DNA from: Bacteroides sp.
Lineage (GTDB): Bacteria > Bacteroidota > Bacteroidia > Bacteroidales > Bacteroidaceae
Direction of reading: 5' to 3'
Length of the DNA stretch: 64,000 nt
Assembly (NCBI GenBank): GCA_021202275.1
Contig: JAJQDI010000021.1
Location: 140,888-204,887, forward strand
Positions 27,478 to 36,515 of the stretch are shown here, piece after piece; the first letter of the stretch is position 1, and each line of letters starts with the position of its first letter. The notes beneath the pieces were generated by a model. It made no database searches. It was not told the DNA's origin and saw only the letters and a program-made list of their open reading frames with translations. The translations under genes were made by a program, and so were the position numbers.

Positions 27478-29113
27478 TTACAAGAAACCATACTTGCGCA
27501 ATTCTTCAACGCTCCAGCTATAGGGGCGGGCAGAATCGTAGTAATACATTTGTTTGGGTACAAATGTCTTGCAGGAGTAAAAAGTAGTAGAGGTACCATT
27601 TACTGTAGTACGCCCATTTACTAATATTTTTAATGCTACATTATCAGAGACCTTATAAGGATTTCCCACCAGATATACAGCCACTTTCGATATGCCCTGT
27701 ACCTCATATTTGCGGTTAGGCCATAAATCACTGCGAGCCAGAAATGTCATGTTACTTGAACAGGCAGTTATGTCTGTGAGCGAATCGGTATACAATACCG
27801 TCTCTATAGTCCATCTGTCGGAAATATATCCCATATCCGGATAAGAGCCAAAAGGCTGGGTATCATTATTATACTTTTTGTAAATAACAGGAGTGGCAGT
27901 CACGGTAAAAGTATTTGCAACCCTAGGATTATATACAACCTGCACGTTTGACACTTCACGTTGTACCTGATAAAAGAACACCAGCTCATTTTGCGGGTAT
28001 GCGGTATAGTCAGTCTTTATAAGGTCTGCAGTACTTCTTATTCTATACGAAGGCGCTGTTTCCAGATTCCATACCCCTAGATCCATGTCGGGAGAGCCCA
28101 ATTTCAGGCCCGCTACAGGACTCACAATGCCAGATGAGGAATTTACCAGCGTTCCTTCCAGTGTGACAGTTCCATTGGTAGAAAAGTTCAGATCACTTGT
28201 TGTTTTTGAAGATCCGAGCAACGAACCAAAAACTTTATAGAGTCCGGTAGAGATCAGCCCGGAGGCTGTCTTATCCAACAGACTGCCTCCAATGATACCG
28301 GCATATTTAATAGGTTTTTTTGATTCCTTTGGTCCGGTATTATCCAGTATCCACTGCTTGCCAGCCTCTCCTACTCCTGAAGCCAAGCCGTCAATAATAC
28401 TGGATTTGTTCTGCGTACTTGTAATAATGGTACCTGAAGATTCGGACTTATATGCTCCTGTGAAATTTATGCGTGCATTGTTCATCGCAAAGGCCGATAT
28501 ATTTAATCTCTGGTTATGGCTATTCTCATCATACGCCAGTTCGGTCATAAAGCAATTCCATCCCAGATCAAACCCCTGCGGTTCGGTATTGGATGTCGAG
28601 GTAGCCAGGATCACAGACTGAGGAGCCTGTCCATTGAGAGGTTCGGCAAAGTAAGAAGCAAAATTAAACAGTTTGGTGGGTGAAGAGGTAGAGAGTTGCC
28701 AGAATCCACAATTGTTTCCCTCCATTCTCTCGGCATAATAGAAGCCTTTTAATACGCCTGTGTTTACATTATACAAGAGCAGATAGTTGACATATCTGTC
28801 GGCAGGTGTCACCTCTACAGACTGATTTGTAAACTCGACAGTAGAATCCAGTACAGTCCATCCGTCTGCACTTTTGATGTCTTTCCTTATTTCCTCCGGA
28901 ATGGCCGTATGGGCCGCATTTCCCCACGGAAGAATAACGGTTTCTCCGAAAGGGAGTATACACGTTGAACACTCATCCCACAACGCAAGAGAACGGGAAG
29001 TAATACCAGAAGAAGATACGCCGTCCCACAAATTTGTGTCTTCACGTTCACACCCTGTCATCAACAACAGGATGCAACAAACACTACTAAAGTAAATTGT
29101 CGTTTTTTTTCAT
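27478..29113 (-). CDS. Large surface lipoprotein of unknown function, start region interrupted at an A8 run
   Basis: About 545 residues. The natural start is the ATG at 29113, but eight As on the coding strand (T8 at 29103-29110) lead to a quick stop; with seven the N terminus reads MKKTTIYFSSVCCILLLMTGC, a clean lipoprotein signal joined in frame to EREDTNLWDGVSSSG. The open frame itself runs from 29067. The body has no motif I know: Trp/Tyr-rich beta-type segments, a serine-rich centre with a glycine helix (KYAGIIGGSLLDKTASGLIS) and a long C-terminal beta region. The LRR gene ends 13 bp upstream, so the two are cotranscribed and may act together at the cell surface. Confidence 0.8.
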
Positions 29114-29126
29114 AATCAATAAAAAA

Positions 29127-30005
29127 TTAATGTAACCCATAACCAGGTTGTTGATTATTTGTATAAAAGCCAAACTTCTTCCATTTATTCGTGTTTTTTA
29201 CCCAGGCTGGGATTTCACCTGATAGCTGATTCTTTTGCAGATTGGGAGGTAGGTTGAGATCATTATCTTTCCATATATCAAAAGGGAGTTCAGAGATGTT
29301 ATTGCCTGTACAGTTGACCAATAGATCCGGTTTGAGTATCTGAACCGGGAATTTGCCGTATAATTTATTACGGATCAGATCCATCCTACGAAGTTTTTTC
29401 AATTTAGATAAAGAGCGTGGTATCCTGCCTGTGATCTGCGTGTCTACGATAGTCAGTTTTTCTAACTTCGATAGTTGTCCCAACTCTCCGGGCAATTCTC
29501 CTGACAACCGATTGTTACCCAAAGTAAGTGACTTGAGGTGTTTAAGTTTGCCTATCTCTTTCGGTAAAGAACCACTTACCTGGTTATATCCGATATAAAG
29601 CGTTTCCAGCTTTTTCAATTCTCCTATCCAGGGAGGAACAGGCCCGCTTAAGGTTCCTCCTCCCAGCCCGAGTACTTTCAATTCAGTCAGCTGCCTGAAA
29701 TCTTCGGGAATCTGCCCACGAAAGTTGCCATAGTAGTTAAACTCCACAATCCGATATTCATTTTTTATACTATCCAGTTCAACAGTGACTCCACACCAGG
29801 TATGGATATCCTCCAGAACCCAGGGCTCTCCCCAGGGACCAATCTTATGATAAACCTGGATCATGGCTACACTGTCTTGTTTATTAAGGGAAGGAGCAGT
29901 CTCTATTAAAGTTTTTTCATGAGAGAGAGAATATGTGCAGTTGAAAAGAGTAAAAGAAACCCCATATACTGCTAAAGAAAGGAGAGATATACGTTTTAAG
30001 GTCAT
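29127..30005 (-). CDS. Leucine-rich-repeat lipoprotein of plant-like LRR type
   Basis: A 292-residue exported protein starting MTLKRISLLSLAVYGVSFTL with a Cys just after (FNCTYS). After an N-terminal cap (GPWGEPWVLEDIHTWCGVTV, with the W..GV pattern of plant LRR caps) come about seven 24-residue repeats of the type LxxLxxLxLxxNxLSGxLPxxIGxL, for example LETLYIGYNQVSGSLPKEIG and LKSLTLGNNRLSGELPGELG. This repeat form is common in plant receptors and unlike BspA repeats. LRRs bind proteins or glycans. Start 30005 is chosen over the longer frame (30080) because it opens on the signal and lies after the promoter at 30050-30081. First gene of a two-gene operon with the 27478 lipoprotein. Confidence 0.88.
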   Translation of the reverse strand: MTLKRISLLSLAVYGVSFTLFNCTYSLSHEKTLIETAPSLNKQDSVAMIQVYHKIGPWGEPWVLEDIHTWCGVTVELDSIKNEYRIVEFNYYGNFRGQIPEDFRQLTELKVLGLGGGTLSGPVPPWIGELKKLETLYIGYNQVSGSLPKEIGKLKHLKSLTLGNNRLSGELPGELGQLSKLEKLTIVDTQITGRIPRSLSKLKKLRRMDLIRNKLYGKFPVQILKPDLLVNCTGNNISELPFDIWKDNDLNLPPNLQKNQLSGEIPAWVKNTNKWKKFGFYTNNQQPGYGLH

Positions 30006-30049
30006 AATTAGTAAGGTTAAATAGTGAAACGGTTCATTTGTGTATACTA

Positions 30050-30081
30050 CAAATATAACATCATCGGTACAAATAAACAAA
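30050..30081 (-). promoter_or_regulatory. Promoter of the LRR operon
   Basis: On the minus strand TTTG (30081-30078), 20 bp, then TATATTTG (30057-30050), a full match to the Bacteroidota consensus; the ATG is 44 bp further. Confidence 0.75.
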
Positions 30082-30193
30082 GGTTCAGGTTATGTTAAAA
30101 AACACAGATTAAGAATTGTTCATCGTTTCCTTCTAAAACAGTTACATTCCTTACAGTTATTCCCATCCTTTGTTATCATACAGAACGGATAAA

Positions 30194-30232
30194 TAAAAAA
30201 GAGATCGTTACACAAAAAATGAAACGATCTCT
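30194..30232 (-). terminator. Terminator of the starch operon
   Basis: AGAGATCGTT (30200-30209) pairs exactly with AACGATCTCT (30223-30232); minus-strand reading runs into six Ts. Ends the susG-like gene. Confidence 0.9.
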
Positions 30233-30251
30233 CTGATATGAAAATATTTCT

Positions 30252-32543
30252 TTAGAAATTCACAAATAAACGATAATTATGTGCCGGTACTTCCACCAGT
30301 TCACTGGTATTGATCTGCTCATTCTGCAGGTAATCGAACCAGACACCGGATCGGGGAAAAGATACCGCATACTTAATGGGCGTATCCGTGAAGTTCCCGA
30401 CCACTACCATGGCTGCATGACCTGCATCGGAACTAAGAAAACGGCCACCTTCCCAGTCACTGGCACTTACTTTCCAGTCGAAAGTTACACCTGGTGTAAA
30501 CAGTTCGGGATGCTTCTGACGGAAATTGATCAGTGTAGCATAAGTATCATATAATCCCTTCCGGTACTCATTACCCATATATTCCCATTTCAAGGGTTTC
30601 CGTCCCGTACGGCTATTCTCTTCAATGGAGATATCATATCCCATCTCACCAAATTGCCAGATCATCTTCGGACCGGGTACTGTAAAGAAAAAAGCAGCAT
30701 TTGTTTCCAATTGGCTCATACGATCTTTCAGATTATCCTTCAGATCGTAATTGCCCCACTGAGTCTGTTTATAGGCCATACGTTCTTCGTCGTGACTCTC
30801 CATATAGCCTACCCAGCCACCGCCGGTGGCTGTCCAATTCGACTTCATCCTACTGAAGTCACTACTTTCCGGCCAGCCCATAGCAGATTGACAATAGGCA
30901 TAATTCACGTTGCGCCACATCATCATACCAGCCTCTGCCAACTCGTTTTCTTCGTCATCATCGGCAAAATGCTCAAGGATCATACAAACATCGGAACTTA
31001 CTTCGCGGATAGCCCCGTAATAATCCTTAAGGATAGCAATACGACTTTCATCTTTTTTACTTGCTGTTTGATCCGTGCTGCTGTTCTGAGTAAAACCTTT
31101 GGTCAAGTCAAAACGGAATCCGTCGATATTATACTCTTTGATCAGGAATTGCAGGTTACGTTTGACAAACGTACGTACCAGTTCAGATTCATGATTGAAG
31201 TCGTGGAATACACTGTATGGGTGGGGAGCATCCACGTTGAACCACGGATTGTTGGCAGCTGTCTTGTTATTACTGCTGTCCCAGTAAAGTTTGGCAAACG
31301 GATGGTTACCTGTAGCATGGTTATACACCACATCCAGGATCACAGCGATACCTTTTTCGTGACAGGCATCGATAAATTGCTTATACATCTCTTTGGTACC
31401 GTAAGCTTTGTCCAGAGCAAAGAAGAAACAGGGATTATAACCCCAGCTATCGTTACCGTCAAATTCCTGTACGGGCATCAGTTCAATGGCATTTATTCCC
31501 ATATCTACCAGGTGATCCAGATGACCCAATGCTCCGTTGATATCTCCCGAATCGGAAAAGTCGCGGAACAGCATTTCATAGATCACCAACGCATGCGGAT
31601 CTTCTACTTTGAAGTTGGGCACTTTCCAGTTGTAGTCCTCTTTCTGTGTACGGAACGTAGAGACAATGTCCGAAGTCTTACCCGAGGGGTATTCCCGCAG
31701 GTTGGGATAAGTAGAGGCAGATATATAGCTATCCAGCGGATCAAGCACTTTTTCAGTATAAGCATCAGCCAGACGTATCGATCCATCTGCCTTACTATAG
31801 ACATAATACTGGAAAGCATATTCTGTCTGCGGATCAAGTCCGGTCAGTGTATACCACCAGCAACCGGTAGCATCGTCCCGCTTCATCTGATAATCATGCT
31901 GGAGTTTCCAGTCATTGAAATCACCGATCACATAGGCGTAGTCTTTGTGATCTCCGTTCTTATCTTTGTCATACAGAACCAGGGTCACTGTTGAATTATC
32001 TATGATATTGATACCATCGATCACTTCTGCGGAACGCGCTTCATAGGAGATCTCTCCGGGTGTAAACGTATTATCTGTTACAGAGATAATATAGTCCTCG
32101 TCTAGTCCCTTCTTTGTACTATCCGAACTACGGAACACCACTCCGATCTTATAGACATAATCATCCTCCGATACTCCGAACCAGGTACGTATATCGGGAG
32201 ATAAGGTTATGCTCCAGACATTATCCGCCACACGGGTCATTTTACATTTATCTATATTTTCTTCCCATTCGGCAGGAACATATCTCCAGGAACCCTCTAC
32301 CACTCCGATGTGTACATATACATCTCCTTCATATCCGTAAAGTTCGGAAGTGGAAGATGCTTTGAAATAGATGGTTCCCTCTTTTTCGGCATCAAACTCG
32401 GTAGGGACCAGTGTGACACCATCCGGCAGTTCATCAACCGGTGGTACAGGTGGTTCAGGTTCCGGATTGTTATCATCCGAACAGCCCATAAAGAAAACGA
32501 ACAGTAATAGAATCCACCAGTTAAAAATCGGGCTACTCTTCAT
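30252..32543 (-). CDS. susG: Surface GH13 alpha-amylase lipoprotein (SusG-like)
   Basis: A 763-residue outer-surface amylase that makes the first cuts in starch. Lipoprotein signal MKSSPIFNWWILLLFVFFMGC with an acidic tail (SDDNNPEPEPP) typical of surface export. Two N-terminal beta domains (about 50-150 and 185-290; the latter CBM48-like, YVIGDFNDW) precede the GH13 barrel, with Asp479 (DGFRFDLTKG), Glu524 (MILEHFAD) and Asp585 (MESHDEERM) as nucleophile, acid/base and stabiliser. A C-terminal beta domain closes the protein. It is longer than classical SusG (about 690). It is last in the PUL 2 minus-strand operon, after a terminator at 32562-32592 that probably lowers its level relative to SusCDEF. 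Confidence 0.93.
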   Translation of the reverse strand: MKSSPIFNWWILLLFVFFMGCSDDNNPEPEPPVPPVDELPDGVTLVPTEFDAEKEGTIYFKASSTSELYGYEGDVYVHIGVVEGSWRYVPAEWEENIDKCKMTRVADNVWSITLSPDIRTWFGVSEDDYVYKIGVVFRSSDSTKKGLDEDYIISVTDNTFTPGEISYEARSAEVIDGINIIDNSTVTLVLYDKDKNGDHKDYAYVIGDFNDWKLQHDYQMKRDDATGCWWYTLTGLDPQTEYAFQYYVYSKADGSIRLADAYTEKVLDPLDSYISASTYPNLREYPSGKTSDIVSTFRTQKEDYNWKVPNFKVEDPHALVIYEMLFRDFSDSGDINGALGHLDHLVDMGINAIELMPVQEFDGNDSWGYNPCFFFALDKAYGTKEMYKQFIDACHEKGIAVILDVVYNHATGNHPFAKLYWDSSNNKTAANNPWFNVDAPHPYSVFHDFNHESELVRTFVKRNLQFLIKEYNIDGFRFDLTKGFTQNSSTDQTASKKDESRIAILKDYYGAIREVSSDVCMILEHFADDDEENELAEAGMMMWRNVNYAYCQSAMGWPESSDFSRMKSNWTATGGGWVGYMESHDEERMAYKQTQWGNYDLKDNLKDRMSQLETNAAFFFTVPGPKMIWQFGEMGYDISIEENSRTGRKPLKWEYMGNEYRKGLYDTYATLINFRQKHPELFTPGVTFDWKVSASDWEGGRFLSSDAGHAAMVVVGNFTDTPIKYAVSFPRSGVWFDYLQNEQINTSELVEVPAHNYRLFVNF

Positions 32544-32561
32544 AATATATTTTATTTGTAA

Positions 32562-32592
32562 TTAAAAAGGCCGCCTCTTAAAGGGCGGCCTT
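32562..32592 (-). terminator. Internal terminator between susF-like and susG-like genes
   Basis: AAGGCCGCC (32567-32575) pairs with GGCGGCCTT (32584-32592), followed on the minus strand by five Ts. Placed inside the operon, it would attenuate susG. Confidence 0.8.
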
Positions 32593-32616
32593 CCCATTTA
32601 TTTAGTTATGATTCAG

Positions 32617-33741
32617 TTATTCGATACGTCCGGTATTATCACTGAAATTGAGATAAGCTCTTTGACCTTCTTCTACATTTACTCTTTCCTGATCACCGTC
32701 ATTACCGCGATACACGATCTGATTATTAAATATCATAAACTCATACTTCCACCAGTTTCCAGCATCACCATCCACAATTACACACATACGCAACTCGTTG
32801 TTTGCTTTGAATATAGGCGAAATAAACTCACCGTCGGCGGTAGCAGGCACGGTAAATTTATCAGCATCTTCAGAACCAACATTCCATCCTCCGGTAGAGG
32901 TTTCGCCTACCAGCCAGACATTCGGTTCATCGAACTCCACCACAGGAGTTTCGCCCTCTTCCACAGTGACAACCACCAAATACCAACCGGCTTTTCCTAT
33001 TTTAATATTACCTCCCGCATCAGAAATCTGAGCAGTCTCAACAGAAAAAGATGCCTCACTATATCCGATACCATTTTCCCAGTTATCATATTCCGGGAAA
33101 AATTTTATTTCATCCTCCGCATCAAAATATTGAATAGACCAGAACTTAGATGGATTTCCATTGACCATAACCATGGAAAATTTCACATTCTCCCAACCCC
33201 AATTCCATGGACTGCCAATTATATACATCGTAGGATCATCCGGAGGAGTCGGTGTTACTGCAACCGTTCCCACCAAATAAGGATCCGGAGCCATGACCGC
33301 TGAAGTGCCATCCAATATGTAAACATAGGTACGCACATATACAATTTGAGCCTCTTCAACCTTACCAAATAATGTTTTTACAGCTTCATCCAGACCCGTA
33401 GCATTTACCATAGCAACATTATCCTCAGTAGTAGTCGGCAGATCAACTACCTTTTCGAAGTCTTCGGTATCGGATACCTGGATACGGTATGTAACAGAAG
33501 ACCCTTCTGCCACTTCCGGAGTAGCAGTGGCTTTCAATGCTGTCAGAACATCATTCTCCAGATCCGCAATAGTAATAGCAGAAGTAAAATCTCCATCAAA
33601 TGCAATTGTGAATCCTGCAAAAGATTGTTTTTCCTCCTGTGGATACGCCTGAGGATCAGCTATATGTTTATTGTAATCTTCGTCACAGGCTGTGAGGCAG
33701 ATCGCAAGCACTGCCATCACATATATACTGAACTTTTTCAT
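32617..33741 (-). CDS. SusE/SusF-family starch-binding lipoprotein (second)
   Basis: A 374-residue surface lipoprotein: MKKFSIYVMAVLAICLTAC (Cys 19), an N-terminal Ig-like domain (about 40-160) and two C-terminal starch-binding modules of the SusE/SusF type (about 165-265 and 270-374), each with aromatic clusters such as GSPWNWGWENVKF and GNWWKYEFMIF. The C-terminal ending (YRGNDGDQERVNVEEGQRAY) is nearly the same as in the next gene upstream, so the two are paralogues. It holds starch at the surface and has no catalytic motif. 18 bp after the previous gene. Confidence 0.9.
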   Translation of the reverse strand: MKKFSIYVMAVLAICLTACDEDYNKHIADPQAYPQEEKQSFAGFTIAFDGDFTSAITIADLENDVLTALKATATPEVAEGSSVTYRIQVSDTEDFEKVVDLPTTTEDNVAMVNATGLDEAVKTLFGKVEEAQIVYVRTYVYILDGTSAVMAPDPYLVGTVAVTPTPPDDPTMYIIGSPWNWGWENVKFSMVMVNGNPSKFWSIQYFDAEDEIKFFPEYDNWENGIGYSEASFSVETAQISDAGGNIKIGKAGWYLVVVTVEEGETPVVEFDEPNVWLVGETSTGGWNVGSEDADKFTVPATADGEFISPIFKANNELRMCVIVDGDAGNWWKYEFMIFNNQIVYRGNDGDQERVNVEEGQRAYLNFSDNTGRIE

Positions 33742-33759
33742 ATTACTTCATTCTTTTAA

Positions 33760-34887
33760 TTAATCACCAATATAACCTGTACCCTCAGTGAAATTCAGAT
33801 AAGCACGTTGTCCGACACCTACATTTACACGCTCCTGGTCACCACCATTTCCCCGATATTCAATCTTTCCATCGAAAATCATAAATTCGGTTTTCCACCA
33901 CTCTATATCTTCCAGTTTGACACAAATTCTCATCTCACCTCCAGCAACGGTAAGAGGAGAAACAAACTCACCCAGCCCATTCGGTACAGTAAACTTACGG
34001 GCATCGTTAAATTCATCAAATCCACCACTCGGATCACCTGTAAGATACACATCCGGTTCTAGGAAATTCACTTCATATACATACTCACGACCTTCTATAG
34101 CAGTAGTGACCACAACCAGATACCAACCCGGATTTCCGATCAAAATATTACCACCATCAGCTTCGGAAGCCGCGGTTAAAGCTAACGAAGTATCATCAAT
34201 ATTCGCACCAGAGAAGCCAAAGTCTTCACCCCAATCCGGAACAGGACTAAACTTGATCTCCGCCTTGTCACCAGCCTCTGTCAGTCCCAGGTATTGTATG
34301 GCCCAGAATTTACCAGGAGTATCGTTTACAGGAACCATTTTAGTAGCACTAGTCCAACTCCAATTACCTGTTACATTACCAATAAGGTACATTTCTTCGG
34401 GCATCACCATAGAATCCAATGCATAGTAGCATTTCACCTCGGGGAGTTCGATCACATTAGAGGTGATCTCTCCCTCTCCATTGGTCAAAGCCGCCGACAA
34501 ACGTATATATACAGGAATAGTTATAGGGAACTCATCTTCATCTTTTTCCAACAGACCGGTCAGAGCAACTGCCATTTCCGAAGCACTAACCTCCATTCTG
34601 GCTGTAGTGTAAGTAGAAGGAAGAGTTTCGTATGTATCGAATCCTTCTGTCAGAGATACTTCAACAGCATATACTACCGCTGCCGTATACCCGTAGTCAG
34701 GTTGTGTACAGGTCAGAAGTACCGATTCGGTATTCTCCAAATCGTATATTCCACTCACATACGCAGGAGTATTCAGGACAAATTGGGTGGGCATCCGCAA
34801 TGTAGGATTCGAATCATTGTCATCGCTACAGGCCACAAAACAAAGCACCCCGGCCAGCAAGACCAATAAATTATATATCTTTTTCAT
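33760..34887 (-). CDS. susE: SusE/SusF-family starch-binding lipoprotein (first)
   Basis: A 375-residue lipoprotein (MKKIYNLLVLLAGVLCFVAC, Cys 20) with an N-terminal SusE domain (about 30-160: QFVLNTPAYVSGIYDLENTE) and two starch-binding modules (EEMYLIGNVTGNWSWTSATK; EPDVYLTGDPSGGFDEF). The C terminus matches the paralogue at 32617 (YRGNGGDQERVNVGVGQRAY). It follows susD by 30 bp and sits where SusE is found in the prototype starch system. Binding surface only; no catalytic residues. Confidence 0.92.
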   Translation of the reverse strand: MKKIYNLLVLLAGVLCFVACSDDNDSNPTLRMPTQFVLNTPAYVSGIYDLENTESVLLTCTQPDYGYTAAVVYAVEVSLTEGFDTYETLPSTYTTARMEVSASEMAVALTGLLEKDEDEFPITIPVYIRLSAALTNGEGEITSNVIELPEVKCYYALDSMVMPEEMYLIGNVTGNWSWTSATKMVPVNDTPGKFWAIQYLGLTEAGDKAEIKFSPVPDWGEDFGFSGANIDDTSLALTAASEADGGNILIGNPGWYLVVVTTAIEGREYVYEVNFLEPDVYLTGDPSGGFDEFNDARKFTVPNGLGEFVSPLTVAGGEMRICVKLEDIEWWKTEFMIFDGKIEYRGNGGDQERVNVGVGQRAYLNFTEGTGYIGD

Positions 34888-34917
34888 TATTCTTACAGTT
34901 TTAGTATGAATATCCTA

Positions 34918-36489
34918 TTAATAACCCGGATTTTGTACCAGCTTTTCATTCGCATTCAGATCAGCCGCGGGAATCGGGCACAGATTGTAAATACTCGATA
35001 CACTGGTACCTGTAGCACTGCCGCCTTTCCAATCCCAGAGATATTGAGTACCTGTAAAATATCCATAACGGATCAGGTCTGTACGACGGTGTGTTTCAAA
35101 ATACAACTCACGGGATCTTTCGTCCAGTATTATATCCAGAGAAATGGTTGCCAATGGGGCTGCATTGGATCGGGCACGCAATTCGTTGATCACATTCAAC
35201 GCGGTCTCAGATGATCCTCCGCTCCGAAGCAGAGCTTCGGCATACGTCAGATAGGCCTCACCCACACGCATAAAAGGTATATCCAGATCTACCCAGACAG
35301 AGCTGTTGACAGCTCCACCATCTGCACGAAGATTGGTAAATTTAGCTACAGACAAACCATTGAGGAATTCATTCGGATTTTCGATAGGAAGTTCTCTTCC
35401 GATAGAGAAGAACAGAGCACGATCATCACTGGCAGCAGCTACCATGCCATTTTCATCCACATCCATCGGAATATTTCCGTTCGGAAAGAATTTATTGATC
35501 AGCGCCTCACGCGAACGCACTCCGGCCCACTGTTCAGTAACTCCCCAGGGATTCATATCGTCTCTGTGAGTAGCTGCGATCAGGAACTGCGCACCTCCGT
35601 AACTGGTGGTATTGATTCCGTGATGGCGGATCGGAAGAATGATCTCCTGGCGGGCTTTGTTTACAGAGCCACTGCCATCGTTGTCCGACATAAACAAATA
35701 AGAATAGACAGGTGCCAGATCATAGGGAGAATCCATAACCGCTTTGGCATACGTAGCAGCCGCAGACCATTGGGCAGTACCTGTATATACTTCAGCATTC
35801 AGGTACAACCTGGAAAGCAGCAACCAGCAGGCTACTTTATCCGCGCGTCCGTAAGGAGCCTGCATCGGAGCATACATATCGTCTTCTATATCCAGCAATT
35901 CATTTTCTATGAACTTATACAGATCAGCACGTTTGATCTGATCTGGCAGATCACTGGTAACGACTTCCGTAAACGGTACGTTTCCAAAGATATCCATCAG
36001 ATAGAAAAAATTCATAGCACGTATAAAACGGGCTTCCGCTCTTTGTCTAACAGTCTTCTCATCCGTAGCACCGTCTGTCATCTCTAGGAAATGATTGCAG
36101 AGAGTCACGTCGAAATTCAGACGGCCATACAATCCTTCCAACATACCGTGGGAAGCACTCCAACGGATAAAATTCATCTCCGCGACCCCGTCGTCTGTCC
36201 ACGAACAGATGGTTTCGTCCGAGGGATACTGATTGACAGTAAAAACCAAACGGTAGAATGCCGAAGTACCTTCGTCTATTCCATCCACATCTCCTTTTCC
36301 GGCAGGTCCTTCCTGTCCGGTAAGTACCATGGTAGCATAAATCTTGGCGAATACACCATCCTGATCAAAATCCTGTACAATATTCGGATCAATCGGTTTT
36401 ACATCCAGATCTCCCACACAGGAAGTCACCTGCAAAATAATTGCCAGCAGGGCAATGGGAAAAATTGACTTTATATATTTTGAATTCAT
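34918..36489 (-). CDS. susD: SusD-like starch-binding lipoprotein
   Basis: A 523-residue SusD/RagB protein with lipoprotein signal MNSKYIKSIFPIALLAIILQVTSC (Cys 24). TPR helices surround RQRAEARFIRAMNFFYLMDIFGNVPF, the family's most conserved stretch, and the C-terminal RagB half ends with the usual LCPIPAADLNANEKLVQNPGY. It caps the SusC at 36516 and passes maltooligosaccharides to it. The 26-bp gap to susC and the SusE/SusF/SusG genes that follow support a starch role. Confidence 0.94.
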   Translation of the reverse strand: MNSKYIKSIFPIALLAIILQVTSCVGDLDVKPIDPNIVQDFDQDGVFAKIYATMVLTGQEGPAGKGDVDGIDEGTSAFYRLVFTVNQYPSDETICSWTDDGVAEMNFIRWSASHGMLEGLYGRLNFDVTLCNHFLEMTDGATDEKTVRQRAEARFIRAMNFFYLMDIFGNVPFTEVVTSDLPDQIKRADLYKFIENELLDIEDDMYAPMQAPYGRADKVACWLLLSRLYLNAEVYTGTAQWSAAATYAKAVMDSPYDLAPVYSYLFMSDNDGSGSVNKARQEIILPIRHHGINTTSYGGAQFLIAATHRDDMNPWGVTEQWAGVRSREALINKFFPNGNIPMDVDENGMVAAASDDRALFFSIGRELPIENPNEFLNGLSVAKFTNLRADGGAVNSSVWVDLDIPFMRVGEAYLTYAEALLRSGGSSETALNVINELRARSNAAPLATISLDIILDERSRELYFETHRRTDLIRYGYFTGTQYLWDWKGGSATGTSVSSIYNLCPIPAADLNANEKLVQNPGY

Positions 36490-36515
36490 ATAAATCCTAT
36501 ATTAAATGGTTCACA

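Noticed and set aside
30654..31994. A 446-codon plus-strand open frame
   Set aside because: It is antisense to the susG-like GH13, whose catalytic motifs and signal peptide are clear; the frame gives no protein-like sequence.
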